A stretch of 64,000 bases of DNA from an uncultured Desulfovibrio sp. (GCA_900541395.1 UQJT01000007.1:34621-98620); one strand, 5' to 3'; shown: positions 37,267-46,580, counted from the first letter of the stretch. Translations and numbers: made by a program. The notes: generated from the sequence alone by a model not told the origin.

Positions 37267-37528
37267 TATTTTCAGGCCGCCTCCTTGCTGTCCGACACCG
37301 CTGTGAAAAATATTTTTTGGGCGTCGGTGGAGTGGAATGCTTGTGCGGCATTGACATTTTCGCAATAATTCTCTCTTGTTTTCCGACGGAACGGCGGTCC
37401 GGAGAGCGCTTCGCTCGATGCGGGCGCGCGCTCCCGACCGGCGCGTCCGCCGCGTGTGCGCGGGGGGCTTCCGTGTTGGCGCGTCGCCGCCGTATTTCAG
37501 GCCGGGAAGTCGGTCAAGAGGAGCACGC

Positions 37529-38536
37529 ATGGCTGAATCCATTATCGAGATCAGGGGCCTCGGCAAGAGTTTTTACAGCAAGAATACCGAGGTCACCGCC
37601 CTGCGCGACATCAATCTGACGGTGGAAAAAGGCGATATTTTCGGCATTATCGGTATGAGCGGAGCGGGCAAGAGCACGCTGGTGCGCTGTATCAACATGC
37701 TGGAGCGCCCTACCGAGGGCACGGTCTTTTTCGACGGGCGCGATCTGGGGCGTCTGACTCTGCGCGAATTGCGCCAGGCGCGCCGTTCCATGGGTATGAT
37801 TTTTCAACAGTTCAATCTGCTCATGCAGCGTTCGGCCGAGGCCAATGTGTGCTTTCCGTTGGAAATAGCAGGGGTGGAACGCGGCGCGGCCCGCAAGCGG
37901 GCCCGCGAATTGCTGGAGCTTGTGGGGCTGGCCGATCGCGCCGCGTATTATCCCGCACAGCTTTCCGGCGGGCAGAAGCAACGAGTGGCCATAGCCCGTG
38001 CTCTGGCCAGCGATCCCAAGGTATTGTTGTGCGATGAGGCCACCTCGGCTCTCGATCCTTCCACCACAGCATCCATTCTGGCCCTGCTCAAGGATATCAA
38101 CCGGCGGCTCGGCATCACTGTGGTCATCATTACCCACGAGATGAGCGTCATCGAACAGATATGCAACCGGGTGGCCATTATCAGCGACAGTCGTATCGCA
38201 GAATCGGGCACGGTGGAGCAGGTGTTTTTTCATCCCCGTACCGAGGCGGCTCGCAAACTGGTGCTGCCCGAGGGGCGCCCCTCGGTAAGTTTGGTCCCGG
38301 ATCGTTTGTATCGCATTGTATTTGACGGCGCGTCTTCCTTTGAACCGGTCATCGCCAATATGATACTCGAATGTCGCGCGCCGGTGAATATTATGTTCGC
38401 CGACACCCGGGATATCGACGGCAAAGCTTTCGGTCAGATGGTGCTGCAACTGCCCGACAATGAGGAGACCGTGCGCCGTATGGTGCACTATGTCACTTCG
38501 CGCGGGCTGATTATGGAAGAAGTAAAGGAAGACTGA
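37529..38536 (+). CDS. metN: Methionine ABC transporter ATP-binding protein MetN
   Basis: A 335-residue ATPase of the D/L-methionine importer. Walker A GMSGAGKST, Q-loop MIFQQFNLL, signature [16 protein letters not shown] and Walker B VLLCDEATSALD are intact. A C-terminal NIL domain (about 265-335) provides methionine-sensing transinhibition, typical of MetN. GAGGAG precedes the ATG. It is the first gene of metNIQ. I found no SAM riboswitch in the 262-base leader, though TTGACA at 37351 may be a -35 element. Confidence 0.95.
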   Translation: MAESIIEIRGLGKSFYSKNTEVTALRDINLTVEKGDIFGIIGMSGAGKSTLVRCINMLERPTEGTVFFDGRDLGRLTLRELRQARRSMGMIFQQFNLLMQRSAEANVCFPLEIAGVERGAARKRARELLELVGLADRAAYYPAQLSGGQKQRVAIARALASDPKVLLCDEATSALDPSTTASILALLKDINRRLGITVVIITHEMSVIEQICNRVAIISDSRIAESGTVEQVFFHPRTEAARKLVLPEGRPSVSLVPDRLYRIVFDGASSFEPVIANMILECRAPVNIMFADTRDIDGKAFGQMVLQLPDNEETVRRMVHYVTSRGLIMEEVKED

Positions 38537-38574
38537 GGATTCCGGTGCGGCTTCCAGCGCCGGATTTGAACGGG

Positions 38575-38601
38575 ACCCGCCTCGGCGGACGGCGGGTTTT
38601 G
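38575..38601 (+). terminator. Terminator-like hairpin between metN and metI
   Basis: ACCCGCC (38575-38581) pairs with GGCGGGT (38591-38597), running into TTTTG just before the metI start. Inside an operon this would reduce or regulate downstream expression. Confidence 0.5.
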
Positions 38602-38614
38602 CATGGCGAGGTTG

Positions 38615-39280
38615 ATGATGTTTGATATGGAAACAGTAAAAATGTTGGCCGAGGGCGTGGTGGACACCCTGTACATGACCCTCGCCTCCACCCTGTTCGC
38701 TTACATATTCGGCATGATCATGGGGGTAATCCTGGTCGTGTGCCGCCCCGACGGCATACGACCCTGCGTGTCCCTGTACAAGGTGTTGGACATTGTGGTG
38801 AACCTGACCCGCTCCTTCCCCTTTCTCATCCTCATGATCGCGGTCATTCCCTTCACCCGGGCCCTGGTGGGCACCACCATAGGCAATACCGCCACTATTG
38901 TGCCGCTGGTTATTTCGGCCGCGCCCTTTGTAGCCCGGCTCATCGAATCCTCGCTGTTGGAAGTGGATCGGGGCATCGTGGAAGCCGCTCAGTCTATGGG
39001 GGCCTCCACTTGGCAGATCATCGTCAAGGTGTTGCTGCCCGAGGCCACTCCGTCCCTGATCAACGGCAGTGCCATCGCGGCTACCACCATTCTGGGCTAT
39101 TCCGCCATGTCCGGCGCGGTGGGCGGCGGCGGTTTGGGCAAATTGGCCATCATGTATGGTTATAACCGCTACCAAACCGGCATCATGTTTGCCACCGTAG
39201 TACTGCTCATCGTCATCGTTCAGATTTTTCAGGAAATCGGCAACCGCGCCGCCAAGCGCAGCGACAAGCGCCAATCCTGA
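38615..39280 (+). CDS. metI: Methionine ABC transporter permease MetI
   Basis: A membrane protein of about 221 residues with five predicted helices. The EAA coupling loop is in EAAQSMGASTWQIIVKVLLPEATPSLINGSAIA. NLTRSFPFLILMIAVIPFTR and GYSAMSGAVGGGGLGKLAIMYGYNRYQ are MetI-specific. GCGAGG lies just upstream of a cluster of ATGs (38603, 38615, 38618); 38615 is chosen. It pairs with MetN and MetQ. Confidence 0.95.
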   Translation: MMFDMETVKMLAEGVVDTLYMTLASTLFAYIFGMIMGVILVVCRPDGIRPCVSLYKVLDIVVNLTRSFPFLILMIAVIPFTRALVGTTIGNTATIVPLVISAAPFVARLIESSLLEVDRGIVEAAQSMGASTWQIIVKVLLPEATPSLINGSAIAATTILGYSAMSGAVGGGGLGKLAIMYGYNRYQTGIMFATVVLLIVIVQIFQEIGNRAAKRSDKRQS

Positions 39281-39347
39281 ATACTTTACCCCGGAAGCGG
39301 CGTCCCCGTACGTTCGTTCCCTCAAACCCTTGCCCGGAGTACCTGTC

Positions 39348-40145
39348 ATGAAAAAATCCCTTCTGCTTCTGGCGGCCCTAAGTTTGGCCCTGGCCCCGGC
39401 GCCGGCCCGTGCCGACTCCAAAACCGTCACGGTGGGCGCGTCGCCCACACCTCATGCCGAAATTCTGAAAGTCGCCGCCGAGGTACTAAAAGACCAGGGC
39501 TACACACTGAAAATCGTCGAGTATTCCGACTACGTGCAGCCCAACTTGGCTTTGGACAGCAAGGATTTGGATGCCAACTTCTTTCAGCACAAGCCGTATC
39601 TTGACGACTTCAATAAAGAAAAAGGCACCAAGCTTGTTTCTCTGGGCACGGTGCATTATGAGCCCTTTGGTATTTACGCAGGCAAATGTTCCAATTTGGC
39701 CGAACTCAAGGACGGCGGCATGGTGGCCGTGCCCAACGACACCACCAATGAGGCCCGCGCGTTGTTGCTTTTGCAGGATCAGGGCCTGTTGAAGCTGAAG
39801 GATGGAGCCGGGCTGACCGCCACTCGCCGGGACATCGTGGACAACCCTAAAAATCTCAAAATTGAGGAACTGGAAGCCGCGCAACTGGTGCGTGCCCTGC
39901 CCGATGTGGAAATCGCCGTCATCAACGGCAACTACGCCATCTTGGGCGGCCTCAAGGTGAAGGACGCCCTGGCGGCCGAATCCGCCGACTCGGTGGCTGC
40001 CGCCACCTACGCCAATATTCTGGCCGTGCGCGCCGGCGACGAGAGCCGCCCCGAACTTCAAGCTCTGTTGCAGGCCCTCAAGGGAGAAAAGGTAAAGAAG
40101 TTTATCATGGACACCTATGAAGGCGCCGTGGTGCCTGCCGAGTAA
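39348..40145 (+). CDS. metQ: Methionine-binding protein MetQ (NlpA family)
   Basis: A 265-residue substrate-binding protein. An N-terminal signal peptide (MKKSLLLLAALSLALAPAPARA) ends in an AxA site. There is no lipobox cysteine, unlike lipoprotein MetQ/NlpA of enterics, so it is probably a soluble periplasmic protein. VGASPTPHAEILK, YSDYVQPNLALDSKDLDANFFQHKPYLDDF and the NGNYAILGGL segment are diagnostic. CGGAG precedes the ATG. A strong terminator follows. Confidence 0.94.
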   Translation: MKKSLLLLAALSLALAPAPARADSKTVTVGASPTPHAEILKVAAEVLKDQGYTLKIVEYSDYVQPNLALDSKDLDANFFQHKPYLDDFNKEKGTKLVSLGTVHYEPFGIYAGKCSNLAELKDGGMVAVPNDTTNEARALLLLQDQGLLKLKDGAGLTATRRDIVDNPKNLKIEELEAAQLVRALPDVEIAVINGNYAILGGLKVKDALAAESADSVAAATYANILAVRAGDESRPELQALLQALKGEKVKKFIMDTYEGAVVPAE

Positions 40146-40164
40146 CCTCGACGGATGACAACGG

Positions 40165-40201
40165 AAAAATCCCGACAACCAAATGGTTGCCGGGATTTTT
40201 T
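40165..40201 (+). terminator. Terminator of metNIQ
   Basis: A long stem (AAATCCCG plus CAACCA against TGGTTG plus CGGGATTT, one mismatch, 2-base loop) ends in a T tract. Confidence 0.87.
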
Positions 40202-40254
40202 AACAGCTTTGTCCCAACGGTGACGAAAAAGGTCGCCTGACCGGCCGGAAATCA

Positions 40255-40286
40255 AGAAAGAGGCTGCTGACAAAGTCAGCAGCCTC
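40255..40286 (-). terminator. Terminator of rbr (minus strand)
   Basis: A perfect 12-bp stem GAGGCTGCTGAC / GTCAGCAGCCTC (40260-40286, 3-base loop) is followed on the minus strand by TTTCTT. It lies about 80 bases beyond the rubrerythrin stop. Confidence 0.65.
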
Positions 40287-40365
40287 AAAAATTGCGAGTC
40301 TGTCGCGGCTTAGGCGGCGCAAACTTCGCAAAGCGGGGAGGGGGCAAGCGCCCCCTCGGTTTTTA

Positions 40366-40860
40366 TTAGTCGACCTTGTAAAAGCCTTTGGCCGGGGCCT
40401 TGCACACGGGGCAGGCTTCGGTCATGGGGCCTTCGTGAGTATAGCCGCACACGGGACAGATATAATAGTCCACCGCGGGCAGTCCGGCGGGATCGGCAAT
40501 GGCCTTCTTATACAAATTGGCGTGCACTTCTTCCACTTCGTTGACGAAGCCCATGTACTGGGCAATGGCCTTTTCGCCCTCGGCTTCCACGTCCTTGATC
40601 ATTTCGGGGTACATCTTGGTGAATTCATAGGTTTCACCGGCCAGAGCGTCCTGAAGATTTTCGGCGGTGGTGCCGATCTTCTTGGCGTTGCGCAGATGGG
40701 CGTGAGCATGAATGGTTTCGGCCTCGGCGGCGGCGCGGAACAACTTGGCTACTTGGGGCAGACCTTCCTGATCGGCCTTTTTGGCATAGGCGAGGTATTT
40801 GCGATTGGCCTGGGATTCACCGGCAAACGCGGCCATCAGATCTTCCAGAGTCTTGCTCAT
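40366..40860 (-). CDS. rbr: Rubrerythrin
   Basis: A 164-residue cytosolic non-haem iron peroxidase that reduces hydrogen peroxide in anaerobes. An N-terminal ferritin-like diiron domain (GESQANRKYLAYAKKA, AEAETIHAHAH, and later EVEEVHANLY carrying the iron ligands) is followed by a rubredoxin-type Fe(Cys)4 domain (CPVCGYTHEG, CPVCKAP). Its length is on the short side of the family and all ligands are present. AAGGAG lies just before the ATG. A palindrome in the divergent promoter may control it. Confidence 0.95.
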   Translation of the reverse strand: MSKTLEDLMAAFAGESQANRKYLAYAKKADQEGLPQVAKLFRAAAEAETIHAHAHLRNAKKIGTTAENLQDALAGETYEFTKMYPEMIKDVEAEGEKAIAQYMGFVNEVEEVHANLYKKAIADPAGLPAVDYYICPVCGYTHEGPMTEACPVCKAPAKGFYKVD

Positions 40861-40904
40861 ACGGTCTCCTTATGTGGATGTAATAGGTGATGGAGTCAAA
40901 TAAC

Positions 40905-40917
40905 AGGAACGGTTCCT
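40905..40917. promoter_or_regulatory. Palindrome in the rbr promoter region
   Basis: AGGAAC-G-GTTCCT is a perfect 13-base palindrome 45 bases upstream of rbr, with flanking AT symmetry. A peroxide- or redox-responsive regulator site is plausible but the regulator is not identifiable. Confidence 0.45.
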
Positions 40918-41015
40918 ATTTATGAAAAGATCAACCGTTTGTAAAGCATTTTTTTGAAAATTTTATCTTATGTGAATTATTGACTATTTTTCAAGGGTTG
41001 CGATGGATATGCTTC

Positions 41016-41684
41016 ATGCTAAAAAAACATATGTTCAATCGCTATCCAGTTCCGCATCTGCCCATTATTGGTGAGACGTTCTGCGGTGTTCTGCCCGAGA
41101 CCCTACGCCATCGAGTGGAGGAGGACATTAAACGCAGTCGTTTTATCACCACGTTGGGGCGCGCTCCGGATAGGGCGGCGGCTCGACGCTTCATCGAAGC
41201 GGTTCGACGCGAATTTCCTGATGCTACCCACAATTGTTGGGCTTATGCGACGGGCCGTCCCGGCGATACCGCCGACATCGGTCAAAGCGACGACGGCGAG
41301 CCCCACGGCACGGCAGGTCGCCCTATGCTGGATCAGATCCTGCGCGGAGGGGTGGGCGAATTGGTGGCGGTGACCACCCGGTATTTCGGTGGGATCAAGC
41401 TCGGCACCGGTGGGCTGACCCGCGCATACAGGGGGGGAGTCAGTCTGGCTTTGGAAGGTCTGCCCGTCATTGAAAAGACGGTCCCCGCCCGTTTGACGGT
41501 ATGCGTGGGTTATGAACGGGTAAACCGGCTTTATCGTCTGTTGCCGGAGTTTCAGGCCGCGGCGGTACGTGAGGATTTTGGGGAAAATGCAGTGTTTGAA
41601 CTGGAACTCCCCGCCGATAGATTGGATGCTTGTCGGGAGGCTCTTACTCAGGCCACGGACGGTGGGGCGATATTCATCGAATAG
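41016..41684 (+). CDS. IMPACT/YigZ family protein
   Basis: A protein of about 222 residues of the UPF0029/YigZ family. SRFITTLGRAPDRAAARRFIEAVRREFPDATHNCWAYATG and DDGEPHGTAGRPMLDQILRGGVGELVAVTTRYFGGIKLGTGGLTRAY are the conserved core. The C-terminal DUF1949 part is present. The family binds nucleic acid or ribosomes in some organisms; its role here is unknown. The start is uncertain: ATG 41004, 41016 and 41031 are all in frame and none has a strong ribosome site. It is divergent from rbr. Confidence 0.88.
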   Translation: MLKKHMFNRYPVPHLPIIGETFCGVLPETLRHRVEEDIKRSRFITTLGRAPDRAAARRFIEAVRREFPDATHNCWAYATGRPGDTADIGQSDDGEPHGTAGRPMLDQILRGGVGELVAVTTRYFGGIKLGTGGLTRAYRGGVSLALEGLPVIEKTVPARLTVCVGYERVNRLYRLLPEFQAAAVREDFGENAVFELELPADRLDACREALTQATDGGAIFIE

Positions 41685-41695
41685 GGCGGGGCCGT

Positions 41696-42274
41696 TCAGG
41701 CCTGGATCGGAGGAAGGCCTTTGATACGACGGCGCGTTTCGGCATCCGCCAGCTCGCGCAGGGTGCGGGTTACATCGTCGAAATCCGTCTGCTTCCGGCC
41801 ATAATCCAGATTGAAGGCATAGTCGAAGTCGGGCGGATTGCATCCCTCGTTGTGCTGGAAAATGGTTTCCAGTTTATCCAAGGCTTTGACCAGGCGGGAT
41901 TCCGGACTGCCGCCGTTTTCGTAGTCTTCCCACGCGTCGAGAAAGCGGAGGCGGTCCGCTTCGGCCAGGGAGGCAAGCATGGTTATCAAGTCGTCGCGTT
42001 CCGCCGTTGATTTGGGGCGCGTCGGGTCCTGATCCACGGCGGGGATATCACCGTGCAGAGCCTCGCCCAGGTCATGCACGATACACAGTTCCAGCACTCG
42101 GCCGAAATCAAGGTTGGGGTACTTCGGCTTGAGCGTCATGGCCAAGAGGGCCAGGCGCCAACTATGTTCGGCCGTGCTTTCCTGCTTGCCGAGCGCCGTA
42201 TATGCGGAACGCGGGGTGTCTTTCAGACGCCCCGCGAGCCTCACAAAGGAAAGAATATTTTCCAGCTCACTCAT
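41696..42274 (-). CDS. HD-domain phosphohydrolase (YfbR/HDDC2-like)
   Basis: A 192-residue HD-superfamily protein. The metal ligands can be read in STAEHSWRLALLAM (His) and LCIVHDLGEALHGDIP (His-Asp), followed by a downstream Asp in the KALDKLETIFQHNEG helix. This arrangement matches HD_3 nucleotidases that dephosphorylate 5'-deoxynucleotides. AAGGAAAAAGC precedes the ATG at 42274. It converges with the IMPACT gene and lies downstream of pgl on the same strand. Confidence 0.85.
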   Translation of the reverse strand: MSELENILSFVRLAGRLKDTPRSAYTALGKQESTAEHSWRLALLAMTLKPKYPNLDFGRVLELCIVHDLGEALHGDIPAVDQDPTRPKSTAERDDLITMLASLAEADRLRFLDAWEDYENGGSPESRLVKALDKLETIFQHNEGCNPPDFDYAFNLDYGRKQTDFDDVTRTLRELADAETRRRIKGLPPIQA

Positions 42275-42349
42275 GCTTTTTCCTTTGCTCCGCCCGCCAT
42301 TCGTATATGGGGTGGATGCACGCCTGTAACGGTCCGGTCGGGGCATATA

Positions 42350-43090
42350 TCAACCCCGCGCCGCACCCTCATCCACGATCCACAAGAGTTCGCCCAGACG
42401 CGGGCGTACGAACTGGGCGGGAAGTTCAGGTTCGGCCAGTAGGTTGAGCGCCCGACTGAGCACCTGATGCTTTTCCTTGCCGGTGACCATGAACATGCAG
42501 CAGCGGGCGTTGTTGAGCACAGGCAGAGTCAGGGTCAGACGATCCGCCCCCCTGCTGCGCACGTACTGATCGATGACAATACGTTCTTTTTCTTCGATAC
42601 CGTGTTCCCCCGGAAAGAGCGATGCGGTGTGACCGTCTTCACCCAAGCCCAGCAGGATGCAGTCGAAACGGGGAAATTCGCCCGGAGCCAGGCGGAAATG
42701 TTCTTTAAGAAGGTCTTCGTATGCTTGCGCCGCTTTGACGGGATCATCCTCGCCTTTCATGCGGTAGTACCAGGTGACGGGCACATGGGAAAGCAATTCG
42801 CGCCGGGCCACGCCGTAGTTGCTGGCAGGATCGTCGGGGCCCACGCAGCGCTCGTCTCCCCAGTAAACGATAATTTTTTCCCAGGGCAGACGTTCCGCCC
42901 AGTCCGGGCTGGACAGCAGGCGGAACAAGGGGAGGGGAGTCGAGCCTCCGGACAGGGCGAGGGTGAATACGCCCCGCTGGGCGATGGCCTCCTCGCAGCA
43001 CTCGGCCAGATGATGCGCCGCCCGTTCGGCCATGGCGGCGGGATCTTTGTGGATATGCAGCGTCAGATGAATGGAGCGGCTACGTGACAT
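42350..43090 (-). CDS. pgl: 6-phosphogluconolactonase
   Basis: A 246-residue DevB-type lactonase of the oxidative pentose phosphate pathway, hydrolysing 6-phosphogluconolactone. TLALSGGSTPLPLFRLL, YWGDERCVGPDDPASNYG and LLGLGEDGHTASLFPG are the three family blocks. Its length is normal. zwf and gnd are not adjacent. The HD protein follows on the same strand with a 75-base gap. Confidence 0.93.
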   Translation of the reverse strand: MSRSRSIHLTLHIHKDPAAMAERAAHHLAECCEEAIAQRGVFTLALSGGSTPLPLFRLLSSPDWAERLPWEKIIVYWGDERCVGPDDPASNYGVARRELLSHVPVTWYYRMKGEDDPVKAAQAYEDLLKEHFRLAPGEFPRFDCILLGLGEDGHTASLFPGEHGIEEKERIVIDQYVRSRGADRLTLTLPVLNNARCCMFMVTGKEKHQVLSRALNLLAEPELPAQFVRPRLGELLWIVDEGAARG

Positions 43091-43203
43091 GAAATTTACC
43101 TCGAATAGGGGCTGCTGGTTGAAGAACCAAGTGTGCCACAGCGCCGGGCGGAAGGGAATACCTTTCTTACCGTTCCCGGGGGCAGGCAGCGGAGCGCCTT
43201 TTA

Positions 43204-44196
43204 TTATTCGGGGGCCACGTTGTAGATTTTGCCGTTGGTCAGAATGGCGTAGTCGATCGTCACGGAACAGGACAAGGGACCTGCCTGGTCCAGGCGACGA
43301 TATTGAACCTCGTCAATATCCCGGGACCAGGCCCCCGCGGCGCCGGAGCCTGGTTGGATTTTGCTGGTCAGCGCGACACGGGGGCGGGCCACAATGCTGC
43401 CGTCGGCGCTGCTCAGCGTCATGGTGGCGCCCCAGGCCTCCACGGTTTCCGGCCCCGGGGTGGGCCCTGAACTCATGGATAGACTGAGCAGGGGCACGTT
43501 GCCTGAGATACGCGTCACTCCGCCGGAACACACCGGATTGGGGAAAAGCCGGGCTAAAGCCGCTTTATTTGCCTCGTTCCGACGAAGTTCGGCTTCGCGC
43601 TGTCGGCGTTGAAGTTCCTGCACGTGAGCGCCGTAACGGTACACCAGTTCCGGCGCGTTGAGCACCTGGTCCACCCGCCAGAGGTCTCCTTCCCGGATCA
43701 AACCCAAGCGAATGGGCAACTCTCCCAGATCCGGATGCCGTATGCTGGAAGAGACTGCCGGCTCCGGGCCGTTCTCCAGTTCAAAAGGAATTTGGACCAA
43801 TTGATCGCGCGGGTCGTCGGGTAGGATGGAAACGGTCGCCTCGCGCACGGGCTGGGGAGCTTCTTCGTCCCGCAGTATGGCCAGTATGGTCAACTGCACA
43901 AGCTCCGCCACCTGAGTTTCATCCGTTTTCGGTATGCCGGAAGCGACGGCTCGGGCGAAATTGTCGGCCAGTGCCCCGATATCGACCGTTTCGGCGAATA
44001 GAGCGGGGTCTTGCTTGGCAATCGCTCGATTCAGCCGATCCACAGCCGCATTAGGGGACGCCGCATACGCTCCGTGCCGGAGCCGGGCATACCCTCCGCA
44101 GGCCAAAATAAGCGCCAGCCCCCCGGCAATGAGGCCGAAGGTCAGCCGCCCCCGACGCGAGGCGGGCAACGCGAAGCGCGGACGGGAAAGGCGCAT
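43204..44196 (-). CDS. Hypothetical membrane-anchored protein, co-operonic with rho
   Basis: A 330-residue protein with a basic N-terminus and one transmembrane segment (about residues 18-36, LTFGLIAGGLALILACGG), then a soluble part expected outside the cytoplasm. AVDRLNRAIAKQDPALFAETVDIGALADNFA and a later LIREGDLWRVDQVLNAPELVYRYGAHVQELQ suggest an NTF2/DUF2939-like domain. A charged helix (LQRRQREAELRRNEANKAALARL) follows. The C-terminal beta-rich part is unassigned. It starts four bases after the rho stop, so the two are co-transcribed. Confidence 0.7.
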   Translation of the reverse strand: MRLSRPRFALPASRRGRLTFGLIAGGLALILACGGYARLRHGAYAASPNAAVDRLNRAIAKQDPALFAETVDIGALADNFARAVASGIPKTDETQVAELVQLTILAILRDEEAPQPVREATVSILPDDPRDQLVQIPFELENGPEPAVSSSIRHPDLGELPIRLGLIREGDLWRVDQVLNAPELVYRYGAHVQELQRRQREAELRRNEANKAALARLFPNPVCSGGVTRISGNVPLLSLSMSSGPTPGPETVEAWGATMTLSSADGSIVARPRVALTSKIQPGSGAAGAWSRDIDEVQYRRLDQAGPLSCSVTIDYAILTNGKIYNVAPE

Positions 44197-44200
44197 GGCT

Positions 44201-45523
44201 CTATTTGCTCATACCGCTGAGGAAGTCCTTGTTGCTTTTGGTGCCTCGCATTTTGTCCAGCAAAAATTCCATGCTGTCGATGGACGACATGGGCGCGAGG
44301 ATTTTGCGCAGGATCCACACTCGGTTGAGCACGTCCTCGGACAACAGCAGATCTTCCTTGCGTGTGCCCGTCTTGTTGATGTCGATGGCCGGAAACACGC
44401 GTTTTTCGGACAGGTGGCGATCCAGATAGATTTCCATGTTGCCGGTGCCCTTGAACTCTTCAAAGATAACTTCATCCATGCGGGAGCCGGTATCGATGAG
44501 AGCCGTGGCGATGATGGTCAGGCTGCCGCCGCCCTCGATATTGCGGGCCGCACCGAAAAAGCGCTTGGGCCGCTGCAGGGCGTTGGCGTCAAGTCCGCCG
44601 GAGAGTACCCGGCCCGACGAGGGGGTCACGGCGTTGTAGGCTCGACCCAGACGGGTGATGGAGTCGAGCAGGATGACCACATCGCGTTTGCGCTCCACCA
44701 GGCGCTTGGCTTTTTCCAAAACCATTTCGCACACCTGGACGTGGCGCTGTGGCGGTTCGTCGAAAGTGGAGCTGATGACTTCGGCATTTTTGACCGTGCG
44801 CTCCATGTCCGTCACTTCTTCAGGGCGCTCGTCGATAAGCAGTACAATGAGATATACTTCGGGATAATTGGCGTTGATGGAGTTGGCGATGGTTTGCAGC
44901 AACACGGTTTTGCCGGTACGCGGAGGAGCCACGATAAGGCCGCGTTGTCCGCGGCCGATGGGCGCCATGAGGTCAATGACGCGCGAGGCCATATTTTTGC
45001 CGTCCGTTTCCATGCACATCTGCTGATCGGGGTAGATGGGCGTCAGATTGTCGAACAGCACCAGATGGCGGGCGTTTTCCGGGGGCTCGAAGCCGATTTC
45101 GTTGACCTTGACCAGAGCGAAGTAGCGTTCCCCCTCCTTGGGGGGACGGATCTGACCGGTGACGCTGTCCCCTTTACGCAGGTGGTAACGCCGGATTTGC
45201 GAAGGCGAAACGTACACGTCGTCCGGCCCCGGCATATAGCTGCATAGGGGCGAGCGCAAAAAACCGTAACCGTCGGGAAGAATTTCCAACACTCCATCGC
45301 TCTGGATGGCGCCGTTCTGGGAGGCGCAGGCCTGAAGCAGGGCGAAGATAAGCTCCTGCTTGCGCAGGGAACTGGCGTTTTCAACCTGATACTGGTCGGC
45401 CAGGTCCATAAGATCCTGCATGCTGCGGGTCTTCAGATCGGTGAGACTGAGAACGCTTTCGGGGGACGTTTCGGGCGCGGGCGCAACGGGCGCCTTTCTT
45501 TTCCGCAAGGGCATAGATACCAC
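44201..45523 (-). CDS. rho: Transcription termination factor Rho
   Basis: A 440-residue hexameric RNA-dependent ATPase. The Rho_N segment ([38 protein letters not shown]) leads into the cold-shock-like RNA-binding domain ([28 protein letters not shown]). The ATPase core has Walker [21 protein letters not shown] and the Q/R-loop [20 protein letters not shown]. Length and motifs are normal. ATG 45514 is an alternative start. Confidence 0.97.
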   Translation of the reverse strand: MVSMPLRKRKAPVAPAPETSPESVLSLTDLKTRSMQDLMDLADQYQVENASSLRKQELIFALLQACASQNGAIQSDGVLEILPDGYGFLRSPLCSYMPGPDDVYVSPSQIRRYHLRKGDSVTGQIRPPKEGERYFALVKVNEIGFEPPENARHLVLFDNLTPIYPDQQMCMETDGKNMASRVIDLMAPIGRGQRGLIVAPPRTGKTVLLQTIANSINANYPEVYLIVLLIDERPEEVTDMERTVKNAEVISSTFDEPPQRHVQVCEMVLEKAKRLVERKRDVVILLDSITRLGRAYNAVTPSSGRVLSGGLDANALQRPKRFFGAARNIEGGGSLTIIATALIDTGSRMDEVIFEEFKGTGNMEIYLDRHLSEKRVFPAIDINKTGTRKEDLLLSEDVLNRVWILRKILAPMSSIDSMEFLLDKMRGTKSNKDFLSGMSK

Positions 45524-45593
45524 CGGTGTTGGAAACTAGTAAGGATTAATAACGAAAAGGAGGCGTCAAACAGCCCGGAAGACTGCGACGACA

Positions 45594-45626
45594 CACCCAC
45601 TTTTTCCGAAGCGGGAAAAGTGGGTG
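45594..45626. other. Stable hairpin between pth and rho
   Basis: CACCCACTTTT (45594-45604) pairs with AAAAGTGGGTG (45616-45626) and the CC/GG pair inside. No U tract follows on either strand. A second hairpin with AGAGC/GCTCT ends lies at 45743-45770. Together they probably end pth transcripts or protect the rho mRNA. Confidence 0.45.
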
Positions 45627-45768
45627 AAAAACACGAGAGAACAAGGGATTTTTGTTTCCAGAATGGACAACAGCTTCTGTAGCCCAGTTTGTTTCGCTTG
45701 GCAAGAGCCTTGCGGGGGCAATCGGGATCTTTGGAACGAATGAGAGCATTTTTATGTTGAAAAAAGCT

Positions 45769-46380
45769 CTAACCGCTTTTCCGACGGGTATTGACGGCGT
45801 TGGCGGCCCGCTCGGGGCCGTCGACGGCGAAATGCAAAACGGCGTCCACCGCTTTGGGGAGCGCGGCTTCGATGGACGGTTTTTCCTCGGCGTTGAAGCG
45901 GCCCAATACCCAAGATACCACATTGGCCGCATCCGGCGGTCGCCCCACTCCCACGCGCAAACGGTGGAAGTCCTGAGTTCCCAATCGGCCGGCAATGGAT
46001 TTGAGGCCGTTGTGCCCGGCCGTGCCGCCGCCCCACTTCAGCTTCAGGCGGCCGGGAGCGAGATCGAGTTCGTCGTGCACCACCAGAAGTTGCGCGGGGC
46101 TCAGTTTGTACCAGGCCATAAGAGGTTGCACTGCTTCGCCGCTAAGATTCATGAATGTTTGCGGCATGGCTACCAGCCAAGGGGCGTCGCTGCCCGGAAT
46201 GCGGCAGCGCCAGAGCAGACTTTGAAAACGTCCTCCGGACAATTCCTCGGGGGGGGAGCCGGGAAGCCCGGGCAGACGTTCGAGAAGTGAACGCGCCACG
46301 GCGAACCCCATGTTGTGGCGGGTTCCCTCATATTGAGAGCCGGGGTTGCCAAGGCCGACGATGATGCCGCGCAAATCCAT
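45769..46380 (-). CDS. pth: Peptidyl-tRNA hydrolase
   Basis: A 203-residue esterase recycling peptidyl-tRNA. IIVGLGNPGSQYEGTRHNMGF contains the conserved Asn10 and catalytic His22-type residues. MPQTFMNLSGEAV, VVHDELDLAPGRLKLKWGGGTAGHNGLKSI (Asp of the catalytic dyad) and FHRLRVGVGRP complete the signature. Its length is typical. The usual rplY/prs neighbours are absent. No strong ribosome site is seen. Confidence 0.96.
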   Translation of the reverse strand: MDLRGIIVGLGNPGSQYEGTRHNMGFAVARSLLERLPGLPGSPPEELSGGRFQSLLWRCRIPGSDAPWLVAMPQTFMNLSGEAVQPLMAWYKLSPAQLLVVHDELDLAPGRLKLKWGGGTAGHNGLKSIAGRLGTQDFHRLRVGVGRPPDAANVVSWVLGRFNAEEKPSIEAALPKAVDAVLHFAVDGPERAANAVNTRRKSG

Positions 46381-46580
46381 GATTGTTGACCGACCTTCTT
46401 CCGTTCGTCGTTTATAAGCATACCCGGCGGACCAAATCCGGCCGCCCCTCGGTTCCCATCTCAGCTTGCCGCGCCGTCATGCCGTCGGCTGAAAGGAGGC
46501 ATGGCGCAAGGCGCGGTGCAAGACAGAACACACCCGAAGCCTGCGCGTATCGCTTTCGGTATCGCAAACGCCATCCGGCG

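Noticed and set aside
37267-37528. SAM riboswitch in the metN leader
   Set aside because: No conserved SAM-I or SAM-II core or pseudoknot could be read; only a TTGACA without a good -10.
37514-39448. A 644-codon open frame antisense to metN-metI
   Set aside because: It is a GC-rich shadow frame. The plus-strand frames have full MetN and MetI motifs, ribosome sites and normal lengths; the antisense product has no family features. The same applies to long antisense frames at 24410-26095, 22133-23440 and 29136-30671.
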